Below are positions 43,041-52,431 of a DNA stretch of 64,000 nt, one piece after another (positions within the stretch are counted from its first letter, which is position 1; every line of letters begins with the position of its first letter). The stretch lies in assembly GCA_002410065.1 (NCBI GenBank), contig DHQB01000026.1, positions 124,001 to 188,000 on the forward strand, in the 5' to 3' direction. This DNA comes from Bacteroidales bacterium UBA5349. GTDB lineage: Bacteria; Bacteroidota; Bacteroidia; Bacteroidales; Tenuifilaceae. A program made the translations under genes and the position numbers. The notes below the pieces were generated by a model. It was not told the origin of the DNA. It saw only the letters and a program-made list of their open reading frames with translations, and ran no database searches.

Positions 43041-44681
43041 ATGATGACTATGAAAATTGATAAGATAACAATTGGTGCATTGCTTATTATAGGAATGCTA
43101 ATCTCACTTGGAGGCTGTATTAAAGATGATTATGAAACACCCACAATCCCCGAAATACCGCTTGGTAAGGTAATGACCATTCAGCAGCTTAGAGATTTAT
43201 GCCCTCCTGGGAATGTTCATAAGTTTACTGGAGATACGTCAGTTGTGGTAGTTGTAACGATGGACGACAAGTCTGGAAATCTATACAAAGAGGTATATGC
43301 TCAGGATGCAAATGAGGGAATTCTTGTTAGAATTACCTCACCGGGCGGATTGTATCAGGGTGATTCAATTTATATTAACCTTAAGGGTACAACATTGAAG
43401 TACTACCGTAAAGTTTTTCAGATTGACTCAGTATCTGTTGATGATAACATTGTGAAAAGAAATGTTGGGATTAATACTGCACCGGAAGTGGTTTCAATCT
43501 CCGACCTTAGCACATGGGATTATCAGGCCAAATTAATAAAATTAGAGGGTGTTCAATTCGTTGAATCTGATACATCTAAAACATATGCAGATGCCGATAA
43601 TTTAGAGTATGGTGAACTCACAATTCAGGATGAGAATGGTAATTCTGTAATTTTAAGAACAAGTGGCTATGCAAAGTTTGCACGCCAGAATGTACCCGAC
43701 GGAAGAGGCTCAATTACTGCAATTGCCACTAGATACGATGATATTGTCCAACTAGCTATTAGAAAAGCGCAAGAGGTAGAGTTTGACGGACCAAGGTTTA
43801 CTCCCACCATACTCGCTGGCTCGTTTGATGAACCCTATACTGTAATGTATGCAATAAATAATAATACAGGTAGTGGAAAGTGGGTTGAAGGTTATCTCGT
43901 TGGGGTTTATGAAACTAATGTTGATCCATTCGCTCCATCTTTTACTGCACCATTCGCCACTAACTCAAACGTAATTATTGCCGATAGCCCAACCGAGACG
44001 AACATTTCGAATTGCTTAATTGTACAACTACCGGCTGGCGACATAAGAAATGCAGTAAACCTTAAGACCAACCCAACAAATCTAGGTAAGCAAATCAAAC
44101 TTAGAGGTAACCTTGTCGCATATTTTAGCTCACCTGGGATGAAGGAGACAAATGGTTATTGGCTTAATGGAACCGGAATTAACCCGGATGACCAGATAGC
44201 CCCATTCTTTGAAGAGAACTTTAAGACAACTCTTGGAGTTTTTACAGCACATAATATTTTGGGTTCACAGGTTTGGAAGTGGGAGTTTTACGATGATGGT
44301 TGTGCTGTTATGAATGGTTCAAATGCAGCGAATGAGGATTGGCTTATATCCCCCCAAATAGATCTTACTTCGAGAGTAGATGTTAACCTTACTATTCGCG
44401 AGGCGATTAACTATATTACCAGTTACAACGATTTGAAGGTACTTGTCTCTGCTGATTATGATGGGGTGAGCCTCCCTTCAGAATCAGGTGTTTGGGATGA
44501 ATTAACTGGATTTACTCGCCCTGTAGGGAACAATTGGAATTTCTCTGAAAGTGGGTACATTGATATTTCACAATACGATGGACAGAAGATTTATATTGGG
44601 CTTAAGTATACAAGCACTGCTGGCACAAGTGCCGCTTGGGAAGTTGGTAAAGTTACCTTAACAGAGTTGTCTAAGAAATAG
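43041..44681 (+). CDS. DUF5689 lipoprotein with additional domains
   Basis: A 546-residue lipoprotein (lipobox ends at the GGC near residue 26). Residues about 40-255 parallel the neighbouring DUF5689 protein closely (FTGDTSVVVVVTMDDKSGNLYKEVYAQD; IRKAQEVEFDGPRF). Residues about 265-385 look like DUF6359 (YTVMYAINNNTGSGKWVEGY, IKLRGNLVAYFSSPGMKETNGYW). Residues about 390-546 resemble a choice-of-anchor J domain (FFEENFKTTLGVFTAHN, EDWLISPQIDLTS). The two DUF5689 proteins are probably products of a gene duplication, the second having gained two domains. The last domains often occur in extracellular nucleases and peptidases, which would suit the EEP gene next door, but this is inference. Confidence 0.85.
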   Translation: MMTMKIDKITIGALLIIGMLISLGGCIKDDYETPTIPEIPLGKVMTIQQLRDLCPPGNVHKFTGDTSVVVVVTMDDKSGNLYKEVYAQDANEGILVRITSPGGLYQGDSIYINLKGTTLKYYRKVFQIDSVSVDDNIVKRNVGINTAPEVVSISDLSTWDYQAKLIKLEGVQFVESDTSKTYADADNLEYGELTIQDENGNSVILRTSGYAKFARQNVPDGRGSITAIATRYDDIVQLAIRKAQEVEFDGPRFTPTILAGSFDEPYTVMYAINNNTGSGKWVEGYLVGVYETNVDPFAPSFTAPFATNSNVIIADSPTETNISNCLIVQLPAGDIRNAVNLKTNPTNLGKQIKLRGNLVAYFSSPGMKETNGYWLNGTGINPDDQIAPFFEENFKTTLGVFTAHNILGSQVWKWEFYDDGCAVMNGSNAANEDWLISPQIDLTSRVDVNLTIREAINYITSYNDLKVLVSADYDGVSLPSESGVWDELTGFTRPVGNNWNFSESGYIDISQYDGQKIYIGLKYTSTAGTSAAWEVGKVTLTELSKK

Positions 44682-44702
44682 GATAAACCAATTATATAAT
44701 TT

Positions 44703-44735
44703 AATAAAGGCTCAGGCAAAACCTGAGCCTTTATT
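44703..44735. terminator. bidirectional terminator after the TonB receptor operon
   Basis: AATAAAGGCTCAGG and CCTGAGCCTTTATT form a perfect 14-bp stem with a 5-nt loop. It serves the + operon ending at 44681 and the minus gene ending at 44764. Confidence 0.9.
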
Positions 44736-44763
44736 GTTTTCTAAGTTTTATTTTACAAAATAG

Positions 44764-45585
44764 CTAGATAAAAAGCAACAGGCTAACTGCCATAACTGCC
44801 ATGCCGCCAATTAAACCATATATTGAGAGGTGGTGCTCACCGTACTCTTGTGCTGCTGGTAAAAGTTCGTCAATGGAAATAAATACCATAATGCCAGCTA
44901 CGCTGGCAAACAGAATACCAAAGGTTAATTCGGTTAGAAAGGGAAGAAGTATAAAGTATCCTACCAAAGCCCCAACTGGCTCTGCTAATCCGGATAGAAA
45001 CGATAGGGTGAAAGCCTTCCGCTTATTGCCCGTTGCATAGTATACTGGAATTGACACGGCAATACCCTCAGGGATATTGTGAATGGCAATGGCAACCGCA
45101 ATGGCAATACCAAGGGCGGGATCGGTAAGCGCTGCTGTAAAGGTTGCAAGGCCTTCGGGGAAATTGTGAATGGCAATGGCCAAGGCAGTAAACATGCCCA
45201 TCCTCATCAGTTTTTTATCCTTACGAACCTTTTGGTCTACCTCTTCAACCTCTTCAACCAACCTAATCTCGTGGGGGTTTTCTGCAGAAGGAATTAACTT
45301 GTCGATAATGGCGATAACCGCAATGCCCCCAAAAAATGAGGCTACAGTTAACCATGTGCCCTTGGTTACCCCAAGAACCTCTGTTAACGACTCTCTGGCT
45401 TTAAAAAATATTTCGACAAAGGATACGTAAATCATAACACCAGCCGAAAACCCCAATGCCACGGATAAAAACTTGGTGTTTGTACGCTTTGTAAAAAAAG
45501 CTATTGCACTACCAATACCGGTTGAAAGCCCAGCAAATAGGGTTAACCCAAAGGCAATTAATACGTCGTTTAGTTCATATTCCAT
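44764..45585 (-). CDS. zupT: ZIP-family divalent metal transporter
   Basis: A 273-residue ZIP transporter with about eight membrane helices, importing zinc and possibly iron or manganese. The two metal-binding motifs are present: HNFPEGLATF on helix IV and HNIPEGIAVSIPVYYATG on helix V. A charged cytoplasmic loop at about 110-130 (VEEVEEVDQKVRKDKK) is present, as usual. Length and order fit ZupT. It closes the 44764-47669 group, 32 bp after the GSCFA gene, and shares the terminator at 44703. Confidence 0.93.
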   Translation of the reverse strand: MEYELNDVLIAFGLTLFAGLSTGIGSAIAFFTKRTNTKFLSVALGFSAGVMIYVSFVEIFFKARESLTEVLGVTKGTWLTVASFFGGIAVIAIIDKLIPSAENPHEIRLVEEVEEVDQKVRKDKKLMRMGMFTALAIAIHNFPEGLATFTAALTDPALGIAIAVAIAIHNIPEGIAVSIPVYYATGNKRKAFTLSFLSGLAEPVGALVGYFILLPFLTELTFGILFASVAGIMVFISIDELLPAAQEYGEHHLSIYGLIGGMAVMAVSLLLFI

Positions 45586-45617
45586 GAATGCTATATCTAA
45601 AAGAGTTTAGTTAAATT

Positions 45618-46613
45618 TCAAATGCAAAGGTATTTATTTAGCAAATTAACCTCGCAGGTAAAATCGATATTTGAATTACGTTGTCCTATTTCTTTTATTC
45701 TGTGCAAAGTGCTTTTAACAAACTGCTTAAACTCTTCGGTTTGAGTGTTAAATGGCTTGTGATTAACTGCTTGGGTAATCTTTTCAACCTCGCCCATTAG
45801 CTGCTGTGCCGATGGTGGAATGAGCGATTGCCTAAATTTACCCCAAATATATTCAACTGCCAATGGCGAGGGGTGTAGCATATCGTTAGTGTAAAATCGG
45901 TAATCGCGCAAATCGTCCATCACAATTTCGTAGGCAGGAAAATAAACCAAATTGCTTGGAAACAACTCTATCAACCTGTTAATGGCTAGTATCAGCGTGG
46001 CTTTGCTAAGTTGATTGCCCTCTGCCCCATCCTTCCAGTGTCTTACTGGACTTACCGTGAGGATTACCTTTAGATTGGGTTTCTCTCTAAAAATCGCCTC
46101 AAACTCCATTTGCCAAACGTCAACAATTTCTTCAACAGTTAACAATTTACGGGTAAACTCCTTAGCGGGAATCTTATGGCAGTTGGCAACCGGCTTGCCG
46201 GTTTTGGCAAGATAAAAGACCCGTGCTGTTCCGAAGGTAATAATAAGCCGTTGGGTTTTTTGCCAGAAATTGTGTGCATTGCTCAGTGAGAGGTTAATTC
46301 CCTCAAGGCACTCGGCTTGGTTAGGTTTTGAAAAACTGGTGTGATGATTTAGGCTAATCCATTGATTGTTATGTTGCATAAGCTCATCGCTACCATAGGA
46401 TTTTCCTCGCATAATTTGCTTTAGCACAAGGTTAACAGAAATAGGGTTGTAAATAACCCCAAAGGGGTTAACCAATACTGGAAACTTTCGGCTAACCATT
46501 GTTGCCCCAATGTTCTCGGTAAAGCATGAGCCTAGCAACATTGTGGGTGTGTCATAATCTATGCTAAAGGGGTATGGTTTTACATTAACAACGGTTCGAA
46601 AAACGTCATCCAT
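45618..46613 (-). CDS. GSCFA-domain protein
   Basis: A 331-residue protein of the GSCFA family, an SGNH-hydrolase-like fold named for its N-terminal motif. The motif is present as LLGSCFTENIG near 27-37, followed by NPFGVIYNPIS and the conserved TVSPVRHWKDG with SK. A C-terminal DMLHPSPLAVEYIW segment supplies a catalytic-type Asp-His pair. No signal peptide is visible. The family is presumed to hydrolyse esters, but the substrate is not known. It lies between a small membrane protein (48 bp) and zupT (32 bp). Confidence 0.9.
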   Translation of the reverse strand: MDDVFRTVVNVKPYPFSIDYDTPTMLLGSCFTENIGATMVSRKFPVLVNPFGVIYNPISVNLVLKQIMRGKSYGSDELMQHNNQWISLNHHTSFSKPNQAECLEGINLSLSNAHNFWQKTQRLIITFGTARVFYLAKTGKPVANCHKIPAKEFTRKLLTVEEIVDVWQMEFEAIFREKPNLKVILTVSPVRHWKDGAEGNQLSKATLILAINRLIELFPSNLVYFPAYEIVMDDLRDYRFYTNDMLHPSPLAVEYIWGKFRQSLIPPSAQQLMGEVEKITQAVNHKPFNTQTEEFKQFVKSTLHRIKEIGQRNSNIDFTCEVNLLNKYLCI

Positions 46614-46661
46614 CTTTCAACTAAATTAGAGGTTAGGCCAAATATAGGTTTTGTAAAGTAA

Positions 46662-47075
46662 TTATTGCTTAATATGATTGATAGACACCCATTTTCGGCG
46701 TGCAATTATTAGTACGTATAATATCAGTAAAACATCAACTGCGAGTAGTATGCCAAAAATCCACTTGAGCCAAAGTGTTTCAAAGTTCTTGGTAGTTACC
46801 CATAGAATAGCAATTGGTGCTACTAAAATAATGCTGGCTTTGCTAAATAGTGTATTTGTTAAAAACTCAATTACATCACCATCGTTCACTTTCAGGTTTA
46901 ACTTTTTGCTCCCAAACCAATTAAACCTGGCCTCTATGGTAATTAAACTGTCATTAACCTCTATTTCCTGTAGTTGATTTTCCTGAAGCGTGGCAACCTT
47001 CTGCCCATTAATATATATTCTGTATTTACTCTCGTCGTAGATTTTACTCTTGGGTCTCTTGATGGTTATCTTCAT
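46662..47075 (-). CDS. small membrane protein with N-terminal beta domain
   Basis: A 137-residue protein. Residues 1-70 form a beta-rich soluble part (YRIYINGQKVATL, SLITIEARFNWFGSKKLNLKV) like a PEGA or sandwich domain; two membrane helices follow at about 80-97 and 103-125. The C-terminus is basic. I do not recognise a family. It lies 24 bp after the exonuclease and 48 bp before the GSCFA gene, so co-transcription is likely. Function unknown. Confidence 0.65.
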   Translation of the reverse strand: MKITIKRPKSKIYDESKYRIYINGQKVATLQENQLQEIEVNDSLITIEARFNWFGSKKLNLKVNDGDVIEFLTNTLFSKASIILVAPIAILWVTTKNFETLWLKWIFGILLAVDVLLILYVLIIARRKWVSINHIKQ

Positions 47076-47099
47076 ATCTAAATTTTGTATGTATGTGCT

Positions 47100-47669
47100 C
47101 TAAATCAGCCCTATTTTTCTCATACCCCAAAAGCATCTTTCTGTAGCGTTTATGTCGGCAGAGGCATCATGTGCGCCTTCAAAATCTTCGCCAAACAGCT
47201 TAAAATGCAACTCCGATAATTTGGGCCATTTATATCCGTAGGGTCCTGATATTTTACAATAATTTGTGGATGATTGCATAGTGCAAAGTTTCCTTCTTGT
47301 ATTAAAGTTACTTTGAATTCTCTTTCTCAAAAGTTCAGCCCCCAATATTTTTTCATCGAAACTAATGTTATGAGCAACAATAAATTCAGAGCGTTCAACT
47401 AAATCATTGAATTTTCTCAGAATTTTCTCAAGGTCTTCTCCTTCATTAATTGCCCGTTCGGTTGTTATCCCATGCACTTTTGATGCCTCTGTTGGAATCA
47501 CAAAGTTCTCAGGCTTAATAATATAATCATCGGATTCAATTCTATTTCCTTCCTTATCACATAAAATCCATGCAATTTGAATCATTCTGGGCCAATTATC
47601 CAAGTCTGTTACCGGGGCTTTCCAATTTCTTGGTAATCCTGTTGTTTCGGTGTCGAAAAATAAATACAT
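47100..47669 (-). CDS. DEDDh 3'-5' exonuclease (DnaQ-like)
   Basis: A 189-residue DnaQ-superfamily exonuclease. Exo I is FFDTETTGLP (Asp6, Glu8), Exo II FIVAHNISFDEKILG, and Exo III HDASADINATERCF, with the DEDDh His. It is a stand-alone domain without polymerase or helicase parts, so it may act as proofreading subunit, RNase T-like enzyme or in repair. First gene of the group that runs through zupT. The sequence between 47670 and 47971 holds no gene and no clear TAnnTTTG box. Confidence 0.9.
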   Translation of the reverse strand: MYLFFDTETTGLPRNWKAPVTDLDNWPRMIQIAWILCDKEGNRIESDDYIIKPENFVIPTEASKVHGITTERAINEGEDLEKILRKFNDLVERSEFIVAHNISFDEKILGAELLRKRIQSNFNTRRKLCTMQSSTNYCKISGPYGYKWPKLSELHFKLFGEDFEGAHDASADINATERCFWGMRKIGLI

Positions 47670-47971
47670 GTTTATTGTTTTTTATGAATTCTAGTAGCAT
47701 TGCCAATAACATTAAATGGTGTGATCAGTAAGGGATTATTAAACTTCCCTCCGTGAAAGGTTACCATTGTGGGCGAAGACCTATCGTATATACAAAAACT
47801 AAAACTGCCTAAACTGCTACACATACCACAAAATCAATCAGCCCTGTCTGCTCAATCTAACACAGGCAGACATTAGGCTGAGGGTTCGTTAAAACTTAAC
47901 CGAGAGTGATAGAACTATCTCCCCAAAGGCAATTATTTAGTGGTTATACCGATTTTTGCTACTTGTATTAA
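47670..47971. other. intergenic region downstream of the catalase gene
   Basis: About 300 bp with no credible reading frame. An imperfect hairpin at 47838-47879 (CAGCC ... GTCTGC / GCAGAC ... GGCTG) could end catalase transcription, but it has no T tract. Nothing else is seen. Confidence 0.4.
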
Positions 47972-49429
47972 TTATTTTATTTCAGATATATCAATCTTTA
48001 ATTCCTTTGCAACTCCTTTGCCATATGCTTCATCAGCTTGCATACAATTTTTAATGTGCCGTATTTTGATTTCCATTGGTGCATCACCCATGTTTCTTGC
48101 GGTATTTTCAAATAGAACTTGTTTTTGCTCCTTGCTCAACATACGGAAAAGGTTGCCAGGTTGCGAATAGTAGTCCTTATCATCATCCCGATGATTCCAA
48201 TGGTCCGCTGCACCACTTAACTCCAAAGGAGGCTCTTTAAACTCAGGCTGCTCTTGCCATTGGCCATAGCTGTTTGGCTCATAACCTAGGGTTGCACCGT
48301 AGTTATCGTCAGTTCTCATTTGTCCGTCACGGTGAAACATGTTTAAGAATGGACATTTGGATTTGTTTACAGGAATCAAATGGTGATTTACGCCCAACCT
48401 GTATCTTTGTGCATCTCCATAGGAGAATAATCTGCCTTGCAGCATCTTATCGGGTGAAAAGCTAATCCCGGGAACTATATTTGCTGGGTTAAAAGCTGCT
48501 TGCTCAACGTCTACAAAATAATTTTCTGGATTTTTATTCAATTCAAAAACACCAACATCAATCAAAGGGTACTCTTTGTGTGGCCAAACTTTTGTTAAGT
48601 CAAAGGGGTTATGATAATGATTTTTAGCTTGTTCATCTGTCATCAGCTGTATTTTCATGTTCCATTTTGGAAAATCGCCTTTTTCAATACTATCAAACAG
48701 GTCTCTTTGATGACTTTCTCTGCATTTCCCAATTACAGCTTCGGCTTCTTGATCAGTTAGGTTTTTAATCCCCTGTTGCGTTTTAAAATGGAATTTCACC
48801 CAAATTCTTTCATTCTTGCTGTTAATCAGGCTATAAGTATGACTACCATATCCATTCATGTGACGGTATGATAGAGGGATTCCCCTTTCGCTCATGGTGA
48901 TTGTTACCTGATGCAATGCTTCGGGAAGAAGTGTCCAAAAATCCCAATTGTTTTTCGGGCTTCTTAGATTTGTTTTGGGGTCACGTTTAACGGCGTGGTT
49001 CAAGTCGGGAAATTTTAAAGGATCTTTCAAAAAGAAAACGGGTGTGTTATTACCTACTAAATCCCAGTTCCCCTCTTCGGTGTAAAATTTCATGGCAAAT
49101 CCACGAATATCCCTTTCAGCATCGGCTGCTCCACGTTCACCTGCAACCGTTGAAAATCGAACAAACATTTCCGTTTGTTTTCCTATTTCGGAAAATATTT
49201 TTGCCTTTGTGTATTTTGTAATATCATGCGTCACTGTGAATATTCCAAAGGCACCTGAACCTTTTGCGTGCATTCGCCTTTCGGGAATTACTTCCCTGTC
49301 AAAATGAGCTAATTTTTCAAGAAACCAAACGTCTTGTAAAAGCATTGGCCCTCTAGGCCCAGCAGTCATGGCATTTTGGTTATCAACTACGGGTGCTCCA
49401 GAGCTACTTGTAAGTTTTTTCTTTTTCAT
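47972..49429 (-). CDS. katA: monofunctional haem catalase (clade 3, small subunit)
   Basis: A 485-residue haem catalase, splitting hydrogen peroxide. The core landmarks are present: the catalytic-His strand FDREVIPERRMHAKGSGAFG near 44-63, FSTVAGERGAADAERDIRGFA with the distal Asn region following (DLVGNNTPVFF), and the haem-ligand Tyr region RLFSYGDAQRYRLG near 335-348. The length fits the small-subunit type that binds NADPH. A cytoplasmic location is likely (no signal peptide). It stands alone. Its presence argues for at least occasional oxygen exposure in the host. Confidence 0.97.
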   Translation of the reverse strand: MKKKKLTSSSGAPVVDNQNAMTAGPRGPMLLQDVWFLEKLAHFDREVIPERRMHAKGSGAFGIFTVTHDITKYTKAKIFSEIGKQTEMFVRFSTVAGERGAADAERDIRGFAMKFYTEEGNWDLVGNNTPVFFLKDPLKFPDLNHAVKRDPKTNLRSPKNNWDFWTLLPEALHQVTITMSERGIPLSYRHMNGYGSHTYSLINSKNERIWVKFHFKTQQGIKNLTDQEAEAVIGKCRESHQRDLFDSIEKGDFPKWNMKIQLMTDEQAKNHYHNPFDLTKVWPHKEYPLIDVGVFELNKNPENYFVDVEQAAFNPANIVPGISFSPDKMLQGRLFSYGDAQRYRLGVNHHLIPVNKSKCPFLNMFHRDGQMRTDDNYGATLGYEPNSYGQWQEQPEFKEPPLELSGAADHWNHRDDDKDYYSQPGNLFRMLSKEQKQVLFENTARNMGDAPMEIKIRHIKNCMQADEAYGKGVAKELKIDISEIK

Positions 49430-49530
49430 GGCTATCAGGGTTAGTTATTTTGTTAAAGTTACACTATTTCTGCTTCACACTTTTTATTCAATGAAGTTTT
49501 TTACACTTGCAACTAACTAATAATCATGAA

Positions 49531-50364
49531 CTATTCACTTATATTTCCGCTAAGCCACTCCTTAATAATGTTGAATAAATCATCCTTAATGGGCTCGTTG
49601 TGCAGCTCATGATACATATCTTTAAAAGGAATGAAACTACAAGTTTTTGAATTTGCATGCAGCTCAGACGATGCATCGAACGATGCAACAGGATCGGCAT
49701 CACCGTGGATTAGTAGGAAGGGTCTGTTCAGCCTTTCGATGTTGGCCAATGCATATTCGCCTGCTTCATCCATCACAGTAACTAATCTAGGGGTAATTTT
49801 GCCATGGTTTAGTGGGTCTTTTTTGTAGCCACTAACCACCTCAGCAACTTGACAAATGCCCTTTGAGTCGAGTGGTGCTTTAAATTGTAATGAAGGGGCA
49901 ACCCTATTAAGTACCTTAACTGCCAAATTAAGTATTGGCGGGTTCTTTTTGGTTAGCTTAATCCATGGCGATGTGGCGATAAGCAAATTAAAAGGACTAT
50001 TCTGCCTAAGTGCAAAATTTATAACAAGGTTGCCGCCCATGCTATGGCCATAAAGAACAACTGGAACTGATGGATTAATTTGACTTACCTTATTGAGCAC
50101 AAGGTTTATCTCCTCCATAAATACGTTGTAGTTTTTTACATGGCCTCGTTTTCCATCCGATTGTCCATGCCCGATGTGATCCCATGAAAAAAATGCGTAC
50201 TCCTGATCGATAAATCGTTGAGCCCAGTCCTTATACCTCAATGAATGCTCGCCCCAGCCGTGGCAAAGGCATATAATTGCTCTGGGAGCGCGAGCGGGTT
50301 GAGCGTACCATGCAAAAATATTTTCGCCTGATTTTAGCGTTAGGGTAGTCTCTTTTATTTCCAT
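49531..50364 (-). CDS. alpha/beta hydrolase, monoacylglycerol-lipase-like
   Basis: A 277-residue serine hydrolase of the lysophospholipase/monoacylglycerol lipase group. The oxyanion HGWGEHS is near 36-42, the nucleophile elbow GHSMGG near 108-113, and the acid/His pair falls in IHGDADPVAS and YHELHNEP. No signal peptide. It should hydrolyse monoacylglycerols or related lipid esters in the cytoplasm. It stands alone, with 235 bp to the symporter operon's end. Confidence 0.88.
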   Translation of the reverse strand: MEIKETTLTLKSGENIFAWYAQPARAPRAIICLCHGWGEHSLRYKDWAQRFIDQEYAFFSWDHIGHGQSDGKRGHVKNYNVFMEEINLVLNKVSQINPSVPVVLYGHSMGGNLVINFALRQNSPFNLLIATSPWIKLTKKNPPILNLAVKVLNRVAPSLQFKAPLDSKGICQVAEVVSGYKKDPLNHGKITPRLVTVMDEAGEYALANIERLNRPFLLIHGDADPVASFDASSELHANSKTCSFIPFKDMYHELHNEPIKDDLFNIIKEWLSGNISE

Positions 50365-50600
50365 GTCAACATTAATATTTACAAGTAAATGTATGTAGAA
50401 AAAGTATTTGAAGGTGAATTTATCAATAAAAAATGAAAAGTCAAGTTTATGGATATTTTTACAGTTTCGTATTTTGATTAATGAGGATTCACTAGGGTTG
50501 GCCTTAGTATATCCTCAACTATTTTAAGCTAACCTCAATTAAAATTGGTTAACCTCATTAATTCTAATCCAAACAGTCGGTTTTGTTCAGATGAAAATAT
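50365..50600. other. intergenic region with short direct repeats
   Basis: No gene. TAACCTCA occurs twice 20 bases apart (50530, 50550) beside a TCCTCAACT (50512) and an inverted TGAGG (50482). They could be protein sites or chance. No terminator was found for the symporter. Confidence 0.35.
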
Positions 50601-52418
50601 CTACTTTATATTCTTCCAGCCAATCTTATTCATTATGAATATGATTCCCGATCCGGCTGCTAGGGCAATCACGATTAAAATGGTTCCAATCAGGTATTCC
50701 TGAAAGAGTATTTTACCAAATCCAAACAGGAAGAAGAGAACCGTGATGCAGCCCAATAACCAGTTGAGGAAAAGATACCCATATCCTGTATCCTGTTTCA
50801 CTTCAGGGTAAAGTTTGGTAAATTTTTTCCAGCCCCATCCGCCGGGGTGAACCTTTGTATAGAATTGCTTTAGTTTTTCATCAGAACTGGGTTTAGTTAG
50901 CAAAGTAACGGTTAGCCACACAGCAGTTGACCACAATACGATAATGATGAGGCATAGTTCAAAATCGGCCGAAATGGGATCGAGCCCAAAACCCCACTTT
51001 AGCACGGGGAAGATGAGATAAGGAGCAAGCATGGCCGAAATCTCTGACCAGGCATTGATGCGCCACCAGAACCAGCGAAATATCAGCACCAAACCGATGC
51101 CCGTGCTCATAACAATTACAAACTTCCATGCATCGCTAATTCGGCTGAATTGAGTTGTAACAATTAGCGAAAAGAAGATAAGTGCAAATGTGGTGATGCG
51201 CGAAACCTTAATGTAATACCTTTCGGTTGCCTTTGGCTTAATAAATGGTTTAAAAAGATCGTTCACGATGTATGAGGTTCCCCAAACGGTTTGCGAAGCA
51301 ATGGTTGACATAAACGCTGCAAAGAAGGCTGCCAGTAAAAGCCCAACAAGACCAGCCGGAAGGAAATCGCGGATAACCATAACGTAAGTTGCTCCCTTGT
51401 CGGCTTCGTTAGGGTAAAGCACTAGGGCAGCAAGCGCCACAAGTACCCATGGCCAAGGGCGTAGGGCGTAATGTGCCAGCTGAAACCAAAGAGTTGCCAG
51501 TAATGAGTGCTTCTCGTCTTTGGCCGACATCATCCGCTGGGCTATGTAGCCTCCCCCACCCGGTTCCGCGCCAGGATACCAACTTGCCCACCATTGCACA
51601 CCCAAATACGCCACAAAGGCGGTTACTGTCATCTTGAGGGCTCCTATACCTTGTCCCCCCGGCTGAGGATCGCCACTTACAATTGGAAGAAAGTCAAAAA
51701 CCCATTTACTTGGGCTCAGGCTCTCCTTAAGCCCCGATATTCCACCAACCTGCTTAATGGCAACAATGGCCAGAACGATACTTCCCGTCATGGCAATCAC
51801 AAACTGAAAAGAATCGGTTATGGAAACACCCATTAATCCAGACATAGAGGAGTAGATTGCAACGAATACAAGTAATGTTCCTACAAGCAGAATATGTGAT
51901 GAAAATTCAATGCCTAATATGTTGATCGATTCAATGCCAAGGAAAGTTAAATCAGGAAAAATCACCTGAAAAATTTTCACCATGGCTAGGTTTACCCAAG
52001 CAATTACAACAACGTTCATCACTATACCAATGTACACTGCACGGAACCCGCGTAAGAACGACGCCTCTTTTCCCGAGTATCGGATGGAAACAAATTCTGC
52101 ATCGGTTAGTATATCTGCCCTTCGCCATAGGCGTGCAAAGAAAAACACGGTTAGCATACCCCCCAGCAGCATATTCCACCAAAGCCAGTTGCCGGCAATT
52201 CCTTGCTGTGCAACAAGTTCGGTTACGGCCAGCGGCGTATCAGCAGCAAAAGTGGTAGCCACCATGCTAGTGCCTGCTATATACCAAGGTAAATTACGTC
52301 CGCTAAGAAAAAAATCGTTTGTGCTTTTCCCTGCCCTTTTGGCTAGGTACATGCTAATGCCAATACTTACAAGCATATAAGCTGTAATTATTACCCAATC
52401 GATCCTTGAAATAATCAT
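50601..52418 (-). CDS. sodium:solute symporter (SSS family)
   Basis: A symporter of about 605 residues with 13-14 membrane helices. The family marks are the early FFLSGRNLPWYIAGTSMVATTFAADTP region and a later ATIASQTVWGTSYIVNDLF segment. A soluble loop near 520-550 is followed by two further helices. Substrate class (sugar or amino acid) cannot be set. I chose the ATG at 52418; an earlier frame start at 52454 would overlap nagB by 23 bp. It lies 13 bp after nagB, so uptake of amino sugar or its derivative, with catabolism by the upstream enzyme, is the natural reading but is inference. Confidence 0.9.
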   Translation of the reverse strand: MIISRIDWVIITAYMLVSIGISMYLAKRAGKSTNDFFLSGRNLPWYIAGTSMVATTFAADTPLAVTELVAQQGIAGNWLWWNMLLGGMLTVFFFARLWRRADILTDAEFVSIRYSGKEASFLRGFRAVYIGIVMNVVVIAWVNLAMVKIFQVIFPDLTFLGIESINILGIEFSSHILLVGTLLVFVAIYSSMSGLMGVSITDSFQFVIAMTGSIVLAIVAIKQVGGISGLKESLSPSKWVFDFLPIVSGDPQPGGQGIGALKMTVTAFVAYLGVQWWASWYPGAEPGGGGYIAQRMMSAKDEKHSLLATLWFQLAHYALRPWPWVLVALAALVLYPNEADKGATYVMVIRDFLPAGLVGLLLAAFFAAFMSTIASQTVWGTSYIVNDLFKPFIKPKATERYYIKVSRITTFALIFFSLIVTTQFSRISDAWKFVIVMSTGIGLVLIFRWFWWRINAWSEISAMLAPYLIFPVLKWGFGLDPISADFELCLIIIVLWSTAVWLTVTLLTKPSSDEKLKQFYTKVHPGGWGWKKFTKLYPEVKQDTGYGYLFLNWLLGCITVLFFLFGFGKILFQEYLIGTILIVIALAAGSGIIFIMNKIGWKNIK

Positions 52419-52431
52419 ACTGTTTACAGTT

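Noticed and set aside
47838..47879. Imperfect hairpin considered as the catalase terminator
   Set aside because: It has an internal loop and no T tract, so the call is too weak; it is noted only in the intergenic entry.
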